A stretch of DNA of 64,000 bases from Xenorhabdus kozodoii (GCF_002632875.1 NZ_NJCX01000001.1:172524-236523); one strand, 5' to 3'. Positions 28,724 through 39,373 are shown, counted from the stretch's first letter. Translations and numbers: made by a program. Notes: generated from the sequence alone by a model not told the origin.

Positions 28724-29677
28724 ATGTATACAAAGATCTTAGGTACGGGCAGTTATTTGCCTGCGCAGGTGCGTACTAACGCAGATTTAGAAAAAATGGT
28801 AGATACGTCTGACGAGTGGATTGTCACTCGGACGGGCATTCGTGAACGCCGTATTGCAGCAGAAGATGAAAATGTTGCCATTTTGGGTTTTAAAGCTGCG
28901 GAAAAGGCCATTGAAATGGCCGGCATCGATAAAACACAAATTGACTTAATCGTTGTTGCTACAACAAGCTCCACTCACGCCTTTCCAAGCGCAGCTTGCC
29001 AAATTCAGCAGTTGTTGGATATTCAAGGCGTTGCAGCTTTTGACGTTGCAGCAGCATGTGCCGGCTTCACTTACGCATTGAGCGTCGCAGATAAATTTGT
29101 TAAAACGGGTGCGGCTAAACATGCACTGGTGATCGGTTCTGATATTATTTCAAGAGTGGTCGATCCTAAAGATCGCAGCACCGTTATTCTTTTTGGCGAT
29201 GGGGCAGGGGCAATGGTCGTTGGGGCTTCAGATGAACCTGGTATCTTATCTACCCATCTTCATGCTGATGGTCGTTATGGCGATTTACTGTCATTGCCTC
29301 ATCAAAGCCGAATAAAATATGATACACCAGAATATGTGACTATGGCTGGCAATGAAGTCTTTAAAGTTGCTGTTCGTGAATTAGCCAATATTGTCGATGA
29401 AACATTAGAAGCCAACAACGTGCCTCATTCTCAACTTGATTGGTTAGTCCCTCATCAGGCGAATTTGCGCATCATTAAGGCAACGGCCAAAAAATTAGAT
29501 ATGACCATGGATAAAGTGGTCGTGACTTTGGATCGTCATGGTAACACCTCGGCAGCATCGGTTCCGACAGCATTTGATGAAGCGGTACGTGATGGCAGGA
29601 TCCAACGCGGTCAATTGATTTTACTTGAAGCATTTGGCGGTGGCTTTACCTGGGGCTCAGCGCTAGTACGTTTTTAA
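28724..29677 (+). CDS. fabH: 3-oxoacyl-ACP synthase III
   Basis: Starts fatty-acid synthesis by condensing acetyl-CoA with malonyl-ACP. The 317-residue protein, equal to E. coli FabH, has the Cys-His-Asn triad in [11 protein letters not shown] (Cys112 region), PHQANLRI (His244) and HGNTSAAS (Asn274), and the glycine-rich C-terminus [14 protein letters not shown]. It lies six bases after plsX in the fab operon. Confidence 0.97.
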   Translation: MYTKILGTGSYLPAQVRTNADLEKMVDTSDEWIVTRTGIRERRIAAEDENVAILGFKAAEKAIEMAGIDKTQIDLIVVATTSSTHAFPSAACQIQQLLDIQGVAAFDVAAACAGFTYALSVADKFVKTGAAKHALVIGSDIISRVVDPKDRSTVILFGDGAGAMVVGASDEPGILSTHLHADGRYGDLLSLPHQSRIKYDTPEYVTMAGNEVFKVAVRELANIVDETLEANNVPHSQLDWLVPHQANLRIIKATAKKLDMTMDKVVVTLDRHGNTSAASVPTAFDEAVRDGRIQRGQLILLEAFGGGFTWGSALVRF

Positions 29678-29695
29678 TTTAACAGGAAAAAAGAC

Positions 29696-30625
29696 ATGTC
29701 TGATTTTGCAATGGTGTTTCCCGGTCAAGGCTCCCAATCTCTGGGGATGTTGGCAGATTTAGCCGCAGAATTTCCGCTGGTTGAGCAGACGTTCGCAGAG
29801 GCTTCTGCGGTTTTGGGATATGATTTATGGACACTGGTTCAGCAAGGGCCGGTAGAAGAACTGAACAAAACGTGGAAAACGCAACCTGCGTTGCTGGCAG
29901 CTTCGGTGGCGATTTGGCGTATATGGCAGGAGAAAGGTGGTAAGACGCCTTCCATGATGGCAGGCCATAGCCTTGGTGAATACTCCGCACTGGTCTGTGC
30001 GGGTGTGATTGAGTTCCAGCAGGCCATTAAACTTGTCGAGTTGCGTGGCAAGTTGATGCAGGAAGCTGTACCGGAAGGGCAAGGCGCAATGTATGCCATT
30101 ATCGGTTTAGATAATGAATCCATTGTCAGGGCATGTGAAGAGTCAGCCCAAGGTCAGGTTGTTTCACCGGTTAATTTTAATTCACCTGGGCAGGTGGTTA
30201 TCGCAGGTGAAAAAGAAGCTGTAGAGCGTGCGGGAGCAGCATGTAAAGCAGCGGGTGCCAAACGAGCGTTGCCATTATCCGTTAGCGTACCTTCGCATTG
30301 TGCACTAATGAAATCTGCCGCCGAGCAATTGGCGATTGCACTGCAAGATATTGTGTTTAACCAGCCACAATTCCCTGTCGTGAATAATGTCGATGTAAAA
30401 GTAGCACAATCTGCTGATGCTATTCGAGACGCTTTGGTTCGTCAGTTGTATAATCCTGTGCGTTGGACGGAATCAGTTGAATATATTGCAGGGCTTGGTG
30501 TTGAACAATTGTTGGAAATCGGGCCAGGTAAGGTACTCACTGGGCTAACAAAACGGATTGTTGATACTCTAAGTGCTGTAGCCGTAAATGATGTATCATC
30601 ACTCACAGTTGCTCTGAACAAATAA
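29696..30625 (+). CDS. fabD: Malonyl-CoA:ACP transacylase
   Basis: Loads malonyl groups from CoA onto acyl carrier protein. The 309-residue protein has FPGQGSQSLGM near the start, the active-site Ser in AGHSLGEYSALVCAG (about residue 92), and the partner His in SVPSHCALMK (about 201). The length matches E. coli FabD. An AACAGGAAAAAAG ribosome region precedes the ATG. fabG follows after 11 bases. Confidence 0.97.
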   Translation: MSDFAMVFPGQGSQSLGMLADLAAEFPLVEQTFAEASAVLGYDLWTLVQQGPVEELNKTWKTQPALLAASVAIWRIWQEKGGKTPSMMAGHSLGEYSALVCAGVIEFQQAIKLVELRGKLMQEAVPEGQGAMYAIIGLDNESIVRACEESAQGQVVSPVNFNSPGQVVIAGEKEAVERAGAACKAAGAKRALPLSVSVPSHCALMKSAAEQLAIALQDIVFNQPQFPVVNNVDVKVAQSADAIRDALVRQLYNPVRWTESVEYIAGLGVEQLLEIGPGKVLTGLTKRIVDTLSAVAVNDVSSLTVALNK

Positions 30626-30636
30626 CTGAGGAAAAC

Positions 30637-31371
30637 ATGAGCTTTGATGGAAAAATTGCACTGGTCACAGGCGCGAGCCGTGGAATAGGTCGCGCGATTG
30701 CAGAATTATTGGTTGAGCGTGGTGCACGCGTTGTTGGCACGGCAACCAGTGAGAAGGGAGCTGAAGCGATCAGTGCCTTCCTTGGTGATAAAGGCAAAGG
30801 TTTTGTACTAAATGTCACAGATTCAGCATCCATTGAGAATGCACTATCGAATATTCGTGATGAATTTGGTGAAATAGACATTTTAGTTAATAATGCGGGC
30901 ATCACTCGTGATAACTTGTTGATGCGCATGAAAGATGATGAGTGGCAAGATATTATTGACACTAATCTTTCCTCGATTTTTCGTCTGTCAAAAGCAGTAA
31001 TGCGCTCTATGATGAAAAAACGTTATGGACGTATTATTTCCATTGGCTCCGTTGTTGGAACAATGGGAAATGCGGGGCAGGCGAATTACGCGGCAGCGAA
31101 AGCAGGAGTTATTGGTTTTAGTAAATCATTAGCTCGTGAAGTCGCTTCTCGTGGCATCACTGTTAACGTTGTTGCACCTGGTTTTATTGAGACTGATATG
31201 ACCAAAGCGTTGACAGACGAGCAACGTGCGGGCATTGCTGCTGGAATACCTGCTAATCGTCTTGGTGATGCAAAGGAAATAGCCAGTGCTGTAGCGTTTC
31301 TTGCTTCTGACGAGGCCGCTTACATCACGGGTGAAACATTGCATGTCAATGGTGGCATGTACATGATCTAA
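30637..31371 (+). CDS. fabG: 3-oxoacyl-ACP reductase
   Basis: NADPH-dependent reductase of the elongation cycle, a classical short-chain dehydrogenase of 244 residues. It has TGASRGIGRAIA for the cofactor, NNAGITRDN, the catalytic Ser in IISIGSVVGTMG, and the Tyr-x-x-x-Lys pair in ANYAAAKAG. It lies in the operon 11 bases after fabD. acpP follows after a 150-base spacer that may hold its own promoter. Confidence 0.97.
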   Translation: MSFDGKIALVTGASRGIGRAIAELLVERGARVVGTATSEKGAEAISAFLGDKGKGFVLNVTDSASIENALSNIRDEFGEIDILVNNAGITRDNLLMRMKDDEWQDIIDTNLSSIFRLSKAVMRSMMKKRYGRIISIGSVVGTMGNAGQANYAAAKAGVIGFSKSLAREVASRGITVNVVAPGFIETDMTKALTDEQRAGIAAGIPANRLGDAKEIASAVAFLASDEAAYITGETLHVNGGMYMI

Positions 31372-31521
31372 AAATGAGCGAACCTACTGTTTTTGATGTA
31401 TTTTTTATACAAAAAAAGCAGATTGTGGTTCGACCAGCCGGGATTTGGTTGCATCTTTTCCTGTATTTTATAAACTACGAAAACCATCGCAAAAGCGAGT
31501 TTTGATAGGAAATTTAATAGT

Positions 31522-31758
31522 ATGAGCACTATCGACGAACGCGTTAAGAAAATCATCGTTGAACAACTGGGTGTTAAAGAGGAAGAAGTTGTGAACACAG
31601 CTTCATTTGTTGATGACTTGGGCGCTGATTCTCTTGACACAGTTGAACTGGTAATGGCTCTGGAAGAAGAGTTCGATATCGAGATCCCAGACGAAGAAGC
31701 TGAAAAAATCACTACAGTTCAAGCTGCTATTGACTACGTTGAAAACGCAGGTAAATAA
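31522..31758 (+). CDS. acpP: Acyl carrier protein
   Basis: Small acidic carrier of acyl chains on a phosphopantetheine arm. The 78-residue protein has the attachment Ser in [18 protein letters not shown] (Ser37 counting Met). The first 35 residues are nearly those of E. coli ACP, with [19 protein letters not shown]. It is preceded by GATAGGAAATT, and a strong hairpin follows the stop, so it is probably transcribed to high level with partial termination before fabF. Confidence 0.98.
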   Translation: MSTIDERVKKIIVEQLGVKEEEVVNTASFVDDLGADSLDTVELVMALEEEFDIEIPDEEAEKITTVQAAIDYVENAGK

Positions 31759-31769
31759 GCGCACATACC

Positions 31770-31798
31770 TAGGCGGTCATTCGACCGCCTATGTTTTT
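31770..31798 (+). terminator. Terminator/attenuator after acpP
   Basis: taggcggtc-attc-gaccgccta (31770-31791), then atg? spacing of two bases and five T. It lies between acpP and fabF and could reduce fabF transcription relative to acpP. Confidence 0.8.
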
Positions 31799-31832
31799 CG
31801 TCCTTAATTTTTTCCCTCCCTGGAGGATAACC

Positions 31833-33074
31833 GTGTCTAAGCGTCGAGTAGTCGTGACCGGACTAGGCATGTTATCTCCTGTCGGCAATACAGTAGCGTC
31901 TTCTTGGAATGCTGTTTGTGCCGGACAGAGTGGTATCGGCCTTATCGAACATTTTGATACCTCTAACCATGCAACTAAGTTTGCAGGTTTAGTGAAAAAT
32001 TTTAATCATGAAGAGTTCAATATTTCGCGCAAAGAAGCACGGAAGATGGATCTTTTCATTCAGTATGGTATTGCTGCAGGCAAGCAAGCGTTTGAAGATG
32101 CAGGAATCGAAGTAACAGAAGCCAATGCTAGCCGCTTTGGTGCTGCTATTGGTTCTGGTATTGGTGGCTTGGGTCTCATCGAAGAAAACCACAGTACATT
32201 GTTGTCGGCAGGGCCTCGTAAGGTCAGCCCATTCTTTGTACCTTCCACCATCATTAATATGGTGGCGGGCCATTTAAGCATCCTTTATGGACTCCGTGGT
32301 CCGAGTATTTCTATTGCAACTGCCTGTACTTCTGGTGTACATAATATCGGACATGCAGCTCGCATCATTGCCTATAATGATGCTGACATTATGCTAGCAG
32401 GTGGTGCAGAGAAAGCCAGCACTGAATTTGGGGTTGCCGGCTTTGGAGCCGCGCGTGCACTATCAACCCGTAATGACGATCCTCAAGGTGCAAGTCGTCC
32501 TTGGGATAAAGATCGTGATGGCTTTGTTCTGGGCGATGGTGCGGGTATTGTCGTTCTCGAAGAGTATGAGCATGCGAAAAAACGGGGTGCCAAAATCTAT
32601 GCTGAAGTTGTCGGTTTTGGCATGAGCAGCGATGCTTACCACATGACATCACCTCCCGAAGATGGCGCAGGTGCTGCTTTGGCCATGCAAAATGCCCTGA
32701 AAGATGCAAAAATTTCACCAGAGCAAGTGAGTTACATTAATGCTCACGGTACTTCAACGTCTGTTGGTGATATTGCAGAAGCGCGTGCAGTAGAGTCTGT
32801 TTTTGGTGAAGGCACGAAAGTCTTGGTGAGTTCAACCAAGTCAATGACAGGCCATTTGTTGGGTGCAGCAGGCGCGATTGAATCTATTTTCACTATTCTT
32901 TCCCTGCGTGATCAGATTGTTCCTCCGACCATTAATTTGGAAAATCAGGATGAGAACTGTCGTTTGGATTTAGTTCCAGGTAAGGCACGCAAAGTTGAAG
33001 GAATGGAATACGCATTGTGTAACTCTTTTGGTTTCGGTGGCACTAATGGGTCATTGATTTTTCGCAAGATCTAA
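31833..33074 (+). CDS. fabF: 3-oxoacyl-ACP synthase II
   Basis: Condensing enzyme for chain elongation, including the temperature-responsive step from palmitoleate to cis-vaccenate. The start is GTG at 31833, after TGGAGGA; it gives [18 protein letters not shown], as in E. coli, and 413 residues. An upstream in-frame start is only an open extension through the acpP terminator. The Cys-His-His triad lies in [21 protein letters not shown] and [20 protein letters not shown] closes the active site. Confidence 0.96.
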   Translation: MSKRRVVVTGLGMLSPVGNTVASSWNAVCAGQSGIGLIEHFDTSNHATKFAGLVKNFNHEEFNISRKEARKMDLFIQYGIAAGKQAFEDAGIEVTEANASRFGAAIGSGIGGLGLIEENHSTLLSAGPRKVSPFFVPSTIINMVAGHLSILYGLRGPSISIATACTSGVHNIGHAARIIAYNDADIMLAGGAEKASTEFGVAGFGAARALSTRNDDPQGASRPWDKDRDGFVLGDGAGIVVLEEYEHAKKRGAKIYAEVVGFGMSSDAYHMTSPPEDGAGAALAMQNALKDAKISPEQVSYINAHGTSTSVGDIAEARAVESVFGEGTKVLVSSTKSMTGHLLGAAGAIESIFTILSLRDQIVPPTINLENQDENCRLDLVPGKARKVEGMEYALCNSFGFGGTNGSLIFRKI

Positions 33075-33092
33075 AACCATTTTGTGCTTATG

Positions 33093-33123
33093 AAAAGCCC
33101 CAACATTTGTTGGGGCTTTTTTA
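33093..33123 (+). terminator. Rho-independent terminator of fabF
   Basis: aaaagccccaac-attt-gttggggctttt (33093-33120), 12-base stem with a T tail, 18 bases after the fabF stop. pabC starts 19 bases later, so it must be read through or have its own promoter. Confidence 0.9.
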
Positions 33124-33141
33124 TCAAAAAAAGAAGCTAAT

Positions 33142-33972
33142 ATGACATATTGGATTAATGGTAATCAGTGCGATCACTTACCTGTGAATGACCGTGCCGT
33201 GCAATTTGGTGACGGTTGTTTTACCACCATAAGGGTTGAGCAAGGGCTACCCGCCTTGCTACCTTTGCACATAAAACGGTTGCAGAAAGGTGTTGAAAAA
33301 CTCTCTATGCCAGCGTTGGACTGGTCGCAACTTGAAACCCATATGAAACAGATCGTGGAAAGGTGCGAATCCGGGGTCTTGAAAGTCATTCTTTCCAGAG
33401 GCGCGGGAGGCCGTGGCTATGGTTTTGATGACACGATGAAACCGACACAAATTTTGTCTCTGAGTTCGTATCCGAAACGCTATATTGCTCAGCGCCAAGA
33501 AGGCGTGTCATTGGCGCTGAGTCCCATTTCAATGGGAATTAATCCCCATCTGGCAGGTATTAAGCACTTAAATCGTCTGGAGCAGGTTTTGATCAAACGA
33601 TTTATTGAACAATCTGGTGCAGATGAGGCCCTGGTACTTGATAGTAATGGCATCTTGGCTGAATGTTGTACTGCCAACATTTTTTGGCGAAAAGGGAAAA
33701 ATGTTTATACGCCTGATCTCCGTCAGTGTGGCGTGGAAGGCGTCATGCGACAAAAGATCATCGAATTATTGGCAGCAAAAAGTGATTATAACTTATCATA
33801 TGTTATGCGCTATCCTGAAGTCTTAGCTCATGCAGATGAAGTGCTTATCTGTAATTCCTTAATGCCAGTGGTGCCAGTAAGCCGAATTCAAGCACATAAA
33901 AATCAGCCAGAGTGGCAATATCAATCAAGAGAGTTGCATGAGTATTTATTACCTGAATGTTTAAAGCCTTAG
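33142..33972 (+). CDS. pabC: Aminodeoxychorismate lyase
   Basis: PLP enzyme releasing p-aminobenzoate and pyruvate from 4-amino-4-deoxychorismate, for folate synthesis. The 276-residue protein belongs to fold-type IV (BCAT-like). The PLP Lys is in GIKHLNRLEQVL, near residue 140, and the Glu in GILAECCTANIFW, near 173. The start MTYWINGNQC and the RAVQFGDGCFTTIRV motif match E. coli PabC. Located between fabF and mltG as in most enterics. Confidence 0.93.
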   Translation: MTYWINGNQCDHLPVNDRAVQFGDGCFTTIRVEQGLPALLPLHIKRLQKGVEKLSMPALDWSQLETHMKQIVERCESGVLKVILSRGAGGRGYGFDDTMKPTQILSLSSYPKRYIAQRQEGVSLALSPISMGINPHLAGIKHLNRLEQVLIKRFIEQSGADEALVLDSNGILAECCTANIFWRKGKNVYTPDLRQCGVEGVMRQKIIELLAAKSDYNLSYVMRYPEVLAHADEVLICNSLMPVVPVSRIQAHKNQPEWQYQSRELHEYLLPECLKP

Positions 33973-34008
33973 TGAGCATTCAGCAGCACAAATGAAAGTG
34001 ATTACCGA

Positions 34009-35025
34009 ATGAAACTAAAAAAGCGTATTTTCATTCTACCAGGCTTGATTATCGTGCTTGCATTGTTTTTTTTCATCAAAAAAATAGAAAACTTTGCTAA
34101 TCAAGATATTAATCTTAGCCAGGAGCTTATATTTACTGTGCCGGCAGGAACGGGACGTGCAGGACTGGAAACCTTGTTGGCTCAGCATAAGTTGATTGAA
34201 GACAAACAATTACTGCCATGGCTATTTCGCCTTAAGCCGGAATGGGTGAAGTTTAAGGCTGGGACTTACCGCTTGCAAAAAGGCATGACCTTGAAGGCTG
34301 TCCTGCAACTGTTTGCCAGTGGCAAAGAAGCTCAGTTTGCCATTCGCTTTGTCGAAGGCAGCCGTCTATCTGATTGGTCAAAAATATTACAGAATGCCCC
34401 ATACTTAAAGCATGAAATAGAAAATCAGGCACCAAAAGCGTTACTTGATGCACTGGACATGAAAGAGGGGGAATCACTGGAAGGTTGGTTTTATCCTGAT
34501 ACCTATCTGTATACAGCCGGTACGAGTGATATGGAATTGCTCAAACGAGCCCATGAAAAAATGAAAACGATAGTAGAGCAGGAATGGGAAAATAGGGGAA
34601 AAAACCTGCCATATCAAAGTGCCTATGAAATGTTGATCATGGCCTCCATTATTGAAAAAGAGACGGCCATTGACTCTGAACGAACCAAAATTGCCTCTGT
34701 CTTCGTGAATCGTCTGCGATTAAAGATGAGGCTGCAAACGGATCCGACGGTTATTTATGGATTGGGAGACAAATATACGGGTACGATTTTTCGCAGCAAC
34801 CTCAATACATTTACACCCTATAATACTTATATGATTGATGGGTTGCCACCAACCCCCATTGCCATGCCAGGTTTGGCTGCCATTAAGGCAGCAGCACATC
34901 CTGCCGTCACAGAATATTTATATTTTGTTGCGAATGGTGATGGCGGCCATACATTTACTACCAATCTGGTAGCACATAACAAGGCAGTAAGCCTTTATCG
35001 CCAAAGGTTAAAGCAGGATAAATGA
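34009..35025 (+). CDS. mltG: Endolytic murein transglycosylase MltG
   Basis: Inner-membrane enzyme cleaving nascent glycan strands and setting chain termination. The 338-residue protein has one N-terminal membrane helix ([17 protein letters not shown]), a LysM-like subdomain, and the YceG catalytic domain. The active-site Glu lies in [10 protein letters not shown], near residue 220, followed by [17 protein letters not shown]. It overlaps tmk by four bases (ATGA). Length is close to E. coli (340). Confidence 0.95.
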   Translation: MKLKKRIFILPGLIIVLALFFFIKKIENFANQDINLSQELIFTVPAGTGRAGLETLLAQHKLIEDKQLLPWLFRLKPEWVKFKAGTYRLQKGMTLKAVLQLFASGKEAQFAIRFVEGSRLSDWSKILQNAPYLKHEIENQAPKALLDALDMKEGESLEGWFYPDTYLYTAGTSDMELLKRAHEKMKTIVEQEWENRGKNLPYQSAYEMLIMASIIEKETAIDSERTKIASVFVNRLRLKMRLQTDPTVIYGLGDKYTGTIFRSNLNTFTPYNTYMIDGLPPTPIAMPGLAAIKAAAHPAVTEYLYFVANGDGGHTFTTNLVAHNKAVSLYRQRLKQDK

Positions 35026-35654
35026 GTAGCAAATTTATTGTAATTGAAGGGCTTGAAGGTGCTGGAAAAACAACGGCAATCCAAACAGTGGTTGACACTT
35101 TGAAACAGCAAGGTATTTCTGATTTGGTCCTTACCCGTGAACCAGGCGGGACACCGTTGGCAGAAAAATTACGCAGCCTTATCAAACAAGGGGTTGAAGG
35201 AGAATTACTGACGGATAAAGCAGAACTATTAATGTTATATGCTGCCAGAGTTCAATTGGTGGAAAATGTGATCAAGCCCGCTTTGGCAACAGGCACTTGG
35301 GTCATTGGTGATCGCCATGATCTCTCTTCCCAGGCGTATCAGGGAGGAGGCAGGGGGATCGATCCGCATCTAATGGCGTCATTACGCAAAGCGGCGCTAG
35401 GTGATTTTTATCCAGACTTAACCCTCTATCTTGATTTACCTCCAGAAGTGGGCTTACAGCGAGCCATTGAGCGTGGTGAGTTGGATCGGATCGAGAAAGA
35501 GTCCTTAGACTTCTTTCATCGTACGCGTAAAAAGTATCTCGAACTTGTGGCGAAAGATGACAGTATCAAAAAAATTGATGCAACCCAACCACTGGAAAAA
35601 GTGCAGGATGATATTCGCCATACCTTACTTGATTGGTTAAAGAACATTGACTAA
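35022..35654 (+). CDS. tmk: Thymidylate kinase
   Basis: Phosphorylates dTMP to dTDP in the dTTP pathway. The 210-residue protein has the P-loop GLEGAGKTT at residues 8-16, the DR motif in [19 protein letters not shown] and the lid segment with ELDRIEKES. The start overlaps the mltG stop, so translation is probably coupled. holB follows. Confidence 0.96.
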   Translation: MSSKFIVIEGLEGAGKTTAIQTVVDTLKQQGISDLVLTREPGGTPLAEKLRSLIKQGVEGELLTDKAELLMLYAARVQLVENVIKPALATGTWVIGDRHDLSSQAYQGGGRGIDPHLMASLRKAALGDFYPDLTLYLDLPPEVGLQRAIERGELDRIEKESLDFFHRTRKKYLELVAKDDSIKKIDATQPLEKVQDDIRHTLLDWLKNID

Positions 35655-35673
35655 AAGCACAGGAAACTCAGGC

Positions 35674-36663
35674 ATGAATTGGTATCCGTGGCTTAACCAT
35701 GCATACCGTCAGCTAGTTGAACTTCATCAACAGGGGCGTGGGCATCACGCCATTTTGCTTCATGCTTATGCAGGAATGGGGGCTGATGCACTATTGTATG
35801 GTTTGAGTCGCTGGTTAATGTGCCAAAATAAACAGGGTATTAAAAGCTGTGGCCAATGCCACGGTTGCCATTTAATGTTGGCGGAAACTCATTCTGACTG
35901 GCATGTTCTTGCACCTGAAAAGGGAAAAAATACCATTGGGGTAGATGCAGTACGTCAGCTCAGCGAGAAGCTCTATGAATATTCTCAGCAAGGAGGGGCT
36001 AAAATTGCCTGGATTACATCCGCAGAGTCCCTGACTGATGCCGCCTCTAATGCCTTGTTGAAAACGTTGGAAGAACCGCCGCAAAACACGTACTTTTTGT
36101 TGCAGTGCCAAAATCCGGTAAATTTGCTGGCAACACTACGCAGCCGCTGTTTTTACTACTTTATTCCAGTACCTGAATCCTCCATAGGGCTTTATTGGCT
36201 ACAAAAACAGCTTCCAGCGATATCGCCTGTGGATGCCCAAACAGCACTAAAACTGTCTCAAGGCGCGCCATTGGCAGCAGAGCAACTGCTCCAGACTGAA
36301 AAATGGCAGCAGAGAAATTCGCTTTGTCAGGCAATTGAACAGGCATTGCATCAATATGATACCCTGTCACTTTTACCCTTACTGAACCGTGATGACGTCC
36401 AGCAATCTTTGCATTGGTTGATCAGCTTATTATCCGATGCAGTGAAATGGCGACAGCGGGCGCAGAATTACTGCGTTAACCAAGATCAGCAGGCTTTGAT
36501 TCACTATCTTGCTTCTACCCAAAGTGTAGAAACATTATTAAATACCGTTGATGATTGGGTACACTGTCGTCACCAATTATTATCTGTGGTGGGTATTAAT
36601 CGAGAATTGTTGCTAACGGAACAATTACTCAATTGGGAAAGGCAGTTTTGCCCCGCACAGTAA
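35674..36663 (+). CDS. holB: DNA polymerase III subunit delta prime
   Basis: Stator subunit of the sliding-clamp loader. The ATG at 35674 follows AGGA by nine bases and gives MNWYPWLNHAYRQLV, matching the start of E. coli HolB (RWYPWL); a TTG 27 bases upstream overlaps tmk and is less likely. The 329-residue protein has a degenerate P-loop (YAGMGADAL), a Cys-rich zinc module CGQCHGCH near residue 60, and the SRC-like motif TLRSRCFYY. APEKGKNTIGVDAVR is nearly identical to E. coli. Confidence 0.94.
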   Translation: MNWYPWLNHAYRQLVELHQQGRGHHAILLHAYAGMGADALLYGLSRWLMCQNKQGIKSCGQCHGCHLMLAETHSDWHVLAPEKGKNTIGVDAVRQLSEKLYEYSQQGGAKIAWITSAESLTDAASNALLKTLEEPPQNTYFLLQCQNPVNLLATLRSRCFYYFIPVPESSIGLYWLQKQLPAISPVDAQTALKLSQGAPLAAEQLLQTEKWQQRNSLCQAIEQALHQYDTLSLLPLLNRDDVQQSLHWLISLLSDAVKWRQRAQNYCVNQDQQALIHYLASTQSVETLLNTVDDWVHCRHQLLSVVGINRELLLTEQLLNWERQFCPAQ

Positions 36664-36685
36664 CTTAGTTAGATACGAGCATATT

Positions 36686-37471
36686 ATGTTTTTAGTTGAT
36701 TCGCATTGTCATCTCGATTGCCTTGATTATGAAACGCTGCACAAAAGTGTAGATGATGTTGTGGCGAAAGCCGCAGAGCGAGATGTGAAATATATGTTGG
36801 CAGTGGCGACAACGTTGCCTGGTTTCCAGCAAATGAAAGACTTGATTGGTAAACGAGAAAACGTAGCCTACTCCTGTGGCATCCATCCATTGAATTTAGA
36901 TGAAGGTTACGATTTCGCAGAGCTTGCCCGACTGGCTGCGGATGAAGATGTTGTCGCAATGGGGGAGACGGGCCTGGATTATTATTATCAGAAAGAGAAT
37001 GCTGAACTCCAGAGAAACTCTTTTCGTGAACATATTCGCATAGGCCGTGAACTCAATAAGCCGGTAATTGTACACACGCGTGATGCAAGGGATGATACAT
37101 TGATGGTTTTGCGCGAAGAAACAGTCCAGGATTGTGGTGGCGTGTTGCACTGTTTCACAGAAGATAAAGAAACAGCCAGAGAGTTATTAGATTTGGGTTT
37201 TTATATCTCTTTTTCTGGCATTGTCACTTTTCGTAATGCCGAACAGATCCGTGAAGCCGCAAGATTTGTACCACTGGATCGCATCCTGGTCGAAACTGAC
37301 TCACCTTATTTGGCACCGGTTCCTTATCGTGGCAAACAGAATCAGCCTGCTTATGTGCGTGATGTTGCTGAATATATGGCTGTATTGAAAGGTGTCAGTA
37401 TTGATGAATTGGCGGCGGTGACGACAAGAAATTTTTGTGAACTGTTTCATATCGATATTAAAGAAAACTAA
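36686..37471 (+). CDS. ycfH: TatD-family metal-dependent hydrolase YcfH
   Basis: Putative DNase or metallohydrolase of the TatD family, 261 residues. It has the metal-binding DSHCHLD near the N-terminus, GETGLDYYY with the bridging Glu, VHTRDA, LHCFTED and the late [14 protein letters not shown]. It is the last gene of the fab-tmk-holB cluster in enterics. In E. coli ptsG comes next; here hinT follows after 53 bases. The substrate is uncertain, with 3' exonuclease activity known for relatives. Confidence 0.93.
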   Translation: MFLVDSHCHLDCLDYETLHKSVDDVVAKAAERDVKYMLAVATTLPGFQQMKDLIGKRENVAYSCGIHPLNLDEGYDFAELARLAADEDVVAMGETGLDYYYQKENAELQRNSFREHIRIGRELNKPVIVHTRDARDDTLMVLREETVQDCGGVLHCFTEDKETARELLDLGFYISFSGIVTFRNAEQIREAARFVPLDRILVETDSPYLAPVPYRGKQNQPAYVRDVAEYMAVLKGVSIDELAAVTTRNFCELFHIDIKEN

Positions 37472-37524
37472 GTCAGTCATGTCACACTGTGTTTTTAGCT
37501 CTCATAACCGATAGGAGAAGTAAA

Positions 37525-37875
37525 ATGGCAGAAGAAACGATTTTCAGTAAAATCATTCGCCGCGAAATTCCTTCTGATATTGTCTATCAGGACGATTTGG
37601 TCACCGCATTCCGCGATATTTCCCCTCAGGCACCAACTCATGTGTTGATCGTACCTAATGTATTGATCCCAACGGTTAATGATGTTACCGCTGATCATGA
37701 ACTCGCCTTAGGGCGCCTGTTTACCGTAGCCGCGAAAATAGCGAAAGAGGAAGGCATTGCAGAAGATGGCTACCGTTTGATCATGAACTGTAATCACCAT
37801 TCAGGGCAGGTCGTTTTCCACATCCACATGCACTTAGTGGGTGGATGCCCATTGGGACCGCTATTGGCAAATTAA
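37525..37875 (+). CDS. hinT: HIT-family purine nucleoside phosphoramidase HinT
   Basis: Hydrolyses adenosine phosphoramidates and aminoacyl-adenylates. The 116-residue protein has the histidine triad [12 protein letters not shown] near residues 98-109. The ATG at 37525 follows TAGGAGAAG; an upstream GTG gives an unneeded 12-residue extension. The start [21 protein letters not shown] fits E. coli HinT, although the C-terminal tail is shorter by a few residues. It lies directly after ycfH, without ptsG or fhuE. Confidence 0.94.
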   Translation: MAEETIFSKIIRREIPSDIVYQDDLVTAFRDISPQAPTHVLIVPNVLIPTVNDVTADHELALGRLFTVAAKIAKEEGIAEDGYRLIMNCNHHSGQVVFHIHMHLVGGCPLGPLLAN

Positions 37876-37941
37876 TAAATTGGCCGAATAACCTAATTTA
37901 TAAGTATCGGTACAAGATAGTGATGTAACTGGAGTAGATTA

Positions 37942-38511
37942 ATGAAAAGAATTCTCTTTGTTATGTTATCAGCAATATTGCTGGCGAGTTGTGTCGCTCC
38001 AGAAACACAACCGCCTGCTCCTGTTACACCGACGGAGCCAGAGAAAAAACCGGAGCCACCGGCAGGGCCATCAGAAAAAGTCCCACAACCGCCTAAAATG
38101 CAATCTATCCATTGGGATAGTATTGTTCAGCCATTAGTTGATCAGATGGTGAATGCGAATAGCGTGGAAGCGGGAAAACTGCTGCTGGTAGATTCTGTCA
38201 AAAATAACACGAATGGATCATTGCGGACCCTGCAAGCCACAGATGTGATCACGAATGCAATCAGCAGCCGACAGGTTTTTCAGGTTGTACCGAAATCCCA
38301 GATCCATCTGGCCAGGGAGGCATTGGGGTTATCAGCGGAAGATAGTCTGGCATTACGCAGTAAGTCCATTGGATTGGCACGTTATTTAAATGCCGATTAT
38401 GTTCTCTATTCTGTCGTCTCCAATAATCATGGTCAGCGTGATCTGGAGATGCAGTTAATGCTGGTTAAAACTGGCGAGATATTGTGGTCAGGCCGTGGTG
38501 ACATCAACTAA
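37942..38511 (+). CDS. lpoB: Penicillin-binding protein 1B activator LpoB
   Basis: Outer-membrane lipoprotein that reaches through the murein to activate PBP1B. The signal peptide ends in the lipobox LLASC, with Cys17 acylated. A Pro/Glu-rich flexible linker (residues about 21-50) is followed by the globular domain with LLVDSVKNNTNGSLR and LARYLNADYVLYSVV. At 189 residues it is shorter than E. coli LpoB (213), mainly in the linker. In E. coli ycfL lies before it and is missing here. thiK overlaps its end by 17 bases. Confidence 0.92.
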   Translation: MKRILFVMLSAILLASCVAPETQPPAPVTPTEPEKKPEPPAGPSEKVPQPPKMQSIHWDSIVQPLVDQMVNANSVEAGKLLLVDSVKNNTNGSLRTLQATDVITNAISSRQVFQVVPKSQIHLAREALGLSAEDSLALRSKSIGLARYLNADYVLYSVVSNNHGQRDLEMQLMLVKTGEILWSGRGDIN

Positions 38512-39373
38512 CGGCAATGCGTTGCTCAGGATATTGTGTCAGTTATGGCCTGATATTCCCGCACACACCTGGGAGATTAGGCCATTAACGGGTTTGACTC
38601 AGGGAAGTTATTCTATTTCCAACAAGCATATTGCAAATGATGTGCGTCAGATGGTTGGGCGCGCACCAACGCTGTATAGCGGAACGCTCGGCGTGGATCG
38701 ACAACGAGAAAACCAGATATTGCGTCGGTTATCTTCCACGGATATTGCGCCTCAGGTGGTGGCTATGCACAAATCCTGGCTATTGCTTGAGTGGATCGCT
38801 GGAACAAAAGTAAAATCGGATACATTGAGCCAGCCGGCGTTGCTGCAAGGGCTGGCTCAAACACTCGCTATGCTTCATCATCATTCTCCACTAGGCTATC
38901 CCCTTCAATTAAAAAAACAAATTGCCTTCCAGTGGCCGCAGATTGACAGAAAACGCTTGTCTCCTCGTTGGTTACGGTTGCAAAAGCTTTTTATGGCAAC
39001 CCGATTACCGACTGCGTTAAAGATCGCTCCAGCGCATATGGATGTTCACCCTGATAACCTATTAATCACTGAGACAGGATTAAAATTGATTGACTGGGAG
39101 TATGCTGCGGACGTTGATATCGGCTTTTCACTGGCGGTACTGTTCAAGGGAAATCAATGGGGTGAAATAGAACAAAAAACTTTTTTGGATTACTACTGTA
39201 ACCAGGCATCAGGATATTCAGATATCCAATTATTGCAGCAACAAATTAAGCGATGGGCGCCGTGGGTCAGTTATATGATGCTGATGTGGTATGAAGTGCG
39301 TTGGCAGCAAACTGGACAACAACAATTTTTATCTCTGGCGCACCCTTTGCGTCAGGCTTTTCATTTGTCGTAA
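38495..39373 (+). CDS. thiK: Thiamine kinase
   Basis: Salvages thiamine to thiamine phosphate. The protein kinase-like (APH) fold is shown by HMDVHPDNLLIT (Brenner motif, near residue 184) and the metal-binding LIDWEYAADVDIG. With the GTG at 38495 it has 292 residues and overlaps lpoB; GTG at 38498 is equally possible. E. coli ThiK is 274. Many residues differ from E. coli in the N-lobe, so the gene is less constrained. nagZ follows in E. coli, but here a 9-kb island intervenes. Confidence 0.88.
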   Translation: MVTSTNGNALLRILCQLWPDIPAHTWEIRPLTGLTQGSYSISNKHIANDVRQMVGRAPTLYSGTLGVDRQRENQILRRLSSTDIAPQVVAMHKSWLLLEWIAGTKVKSDTLSQPALLQGLAQTLAMLHHHSPLGYPLQLKKQIAFQWPQIDRKRLSPRWLRLQKLFMATRLPTALKIAPAHMDVHPDNLLITETGLKLIDWEYAADVDIGFSLAVLFKGNQWGEIEQKTFLDYYCNQASGYSDIQLLQQQIKRWAPWVSYMMLMWYEVRWQQTGQQQFLSLAHPLRQAFHLS

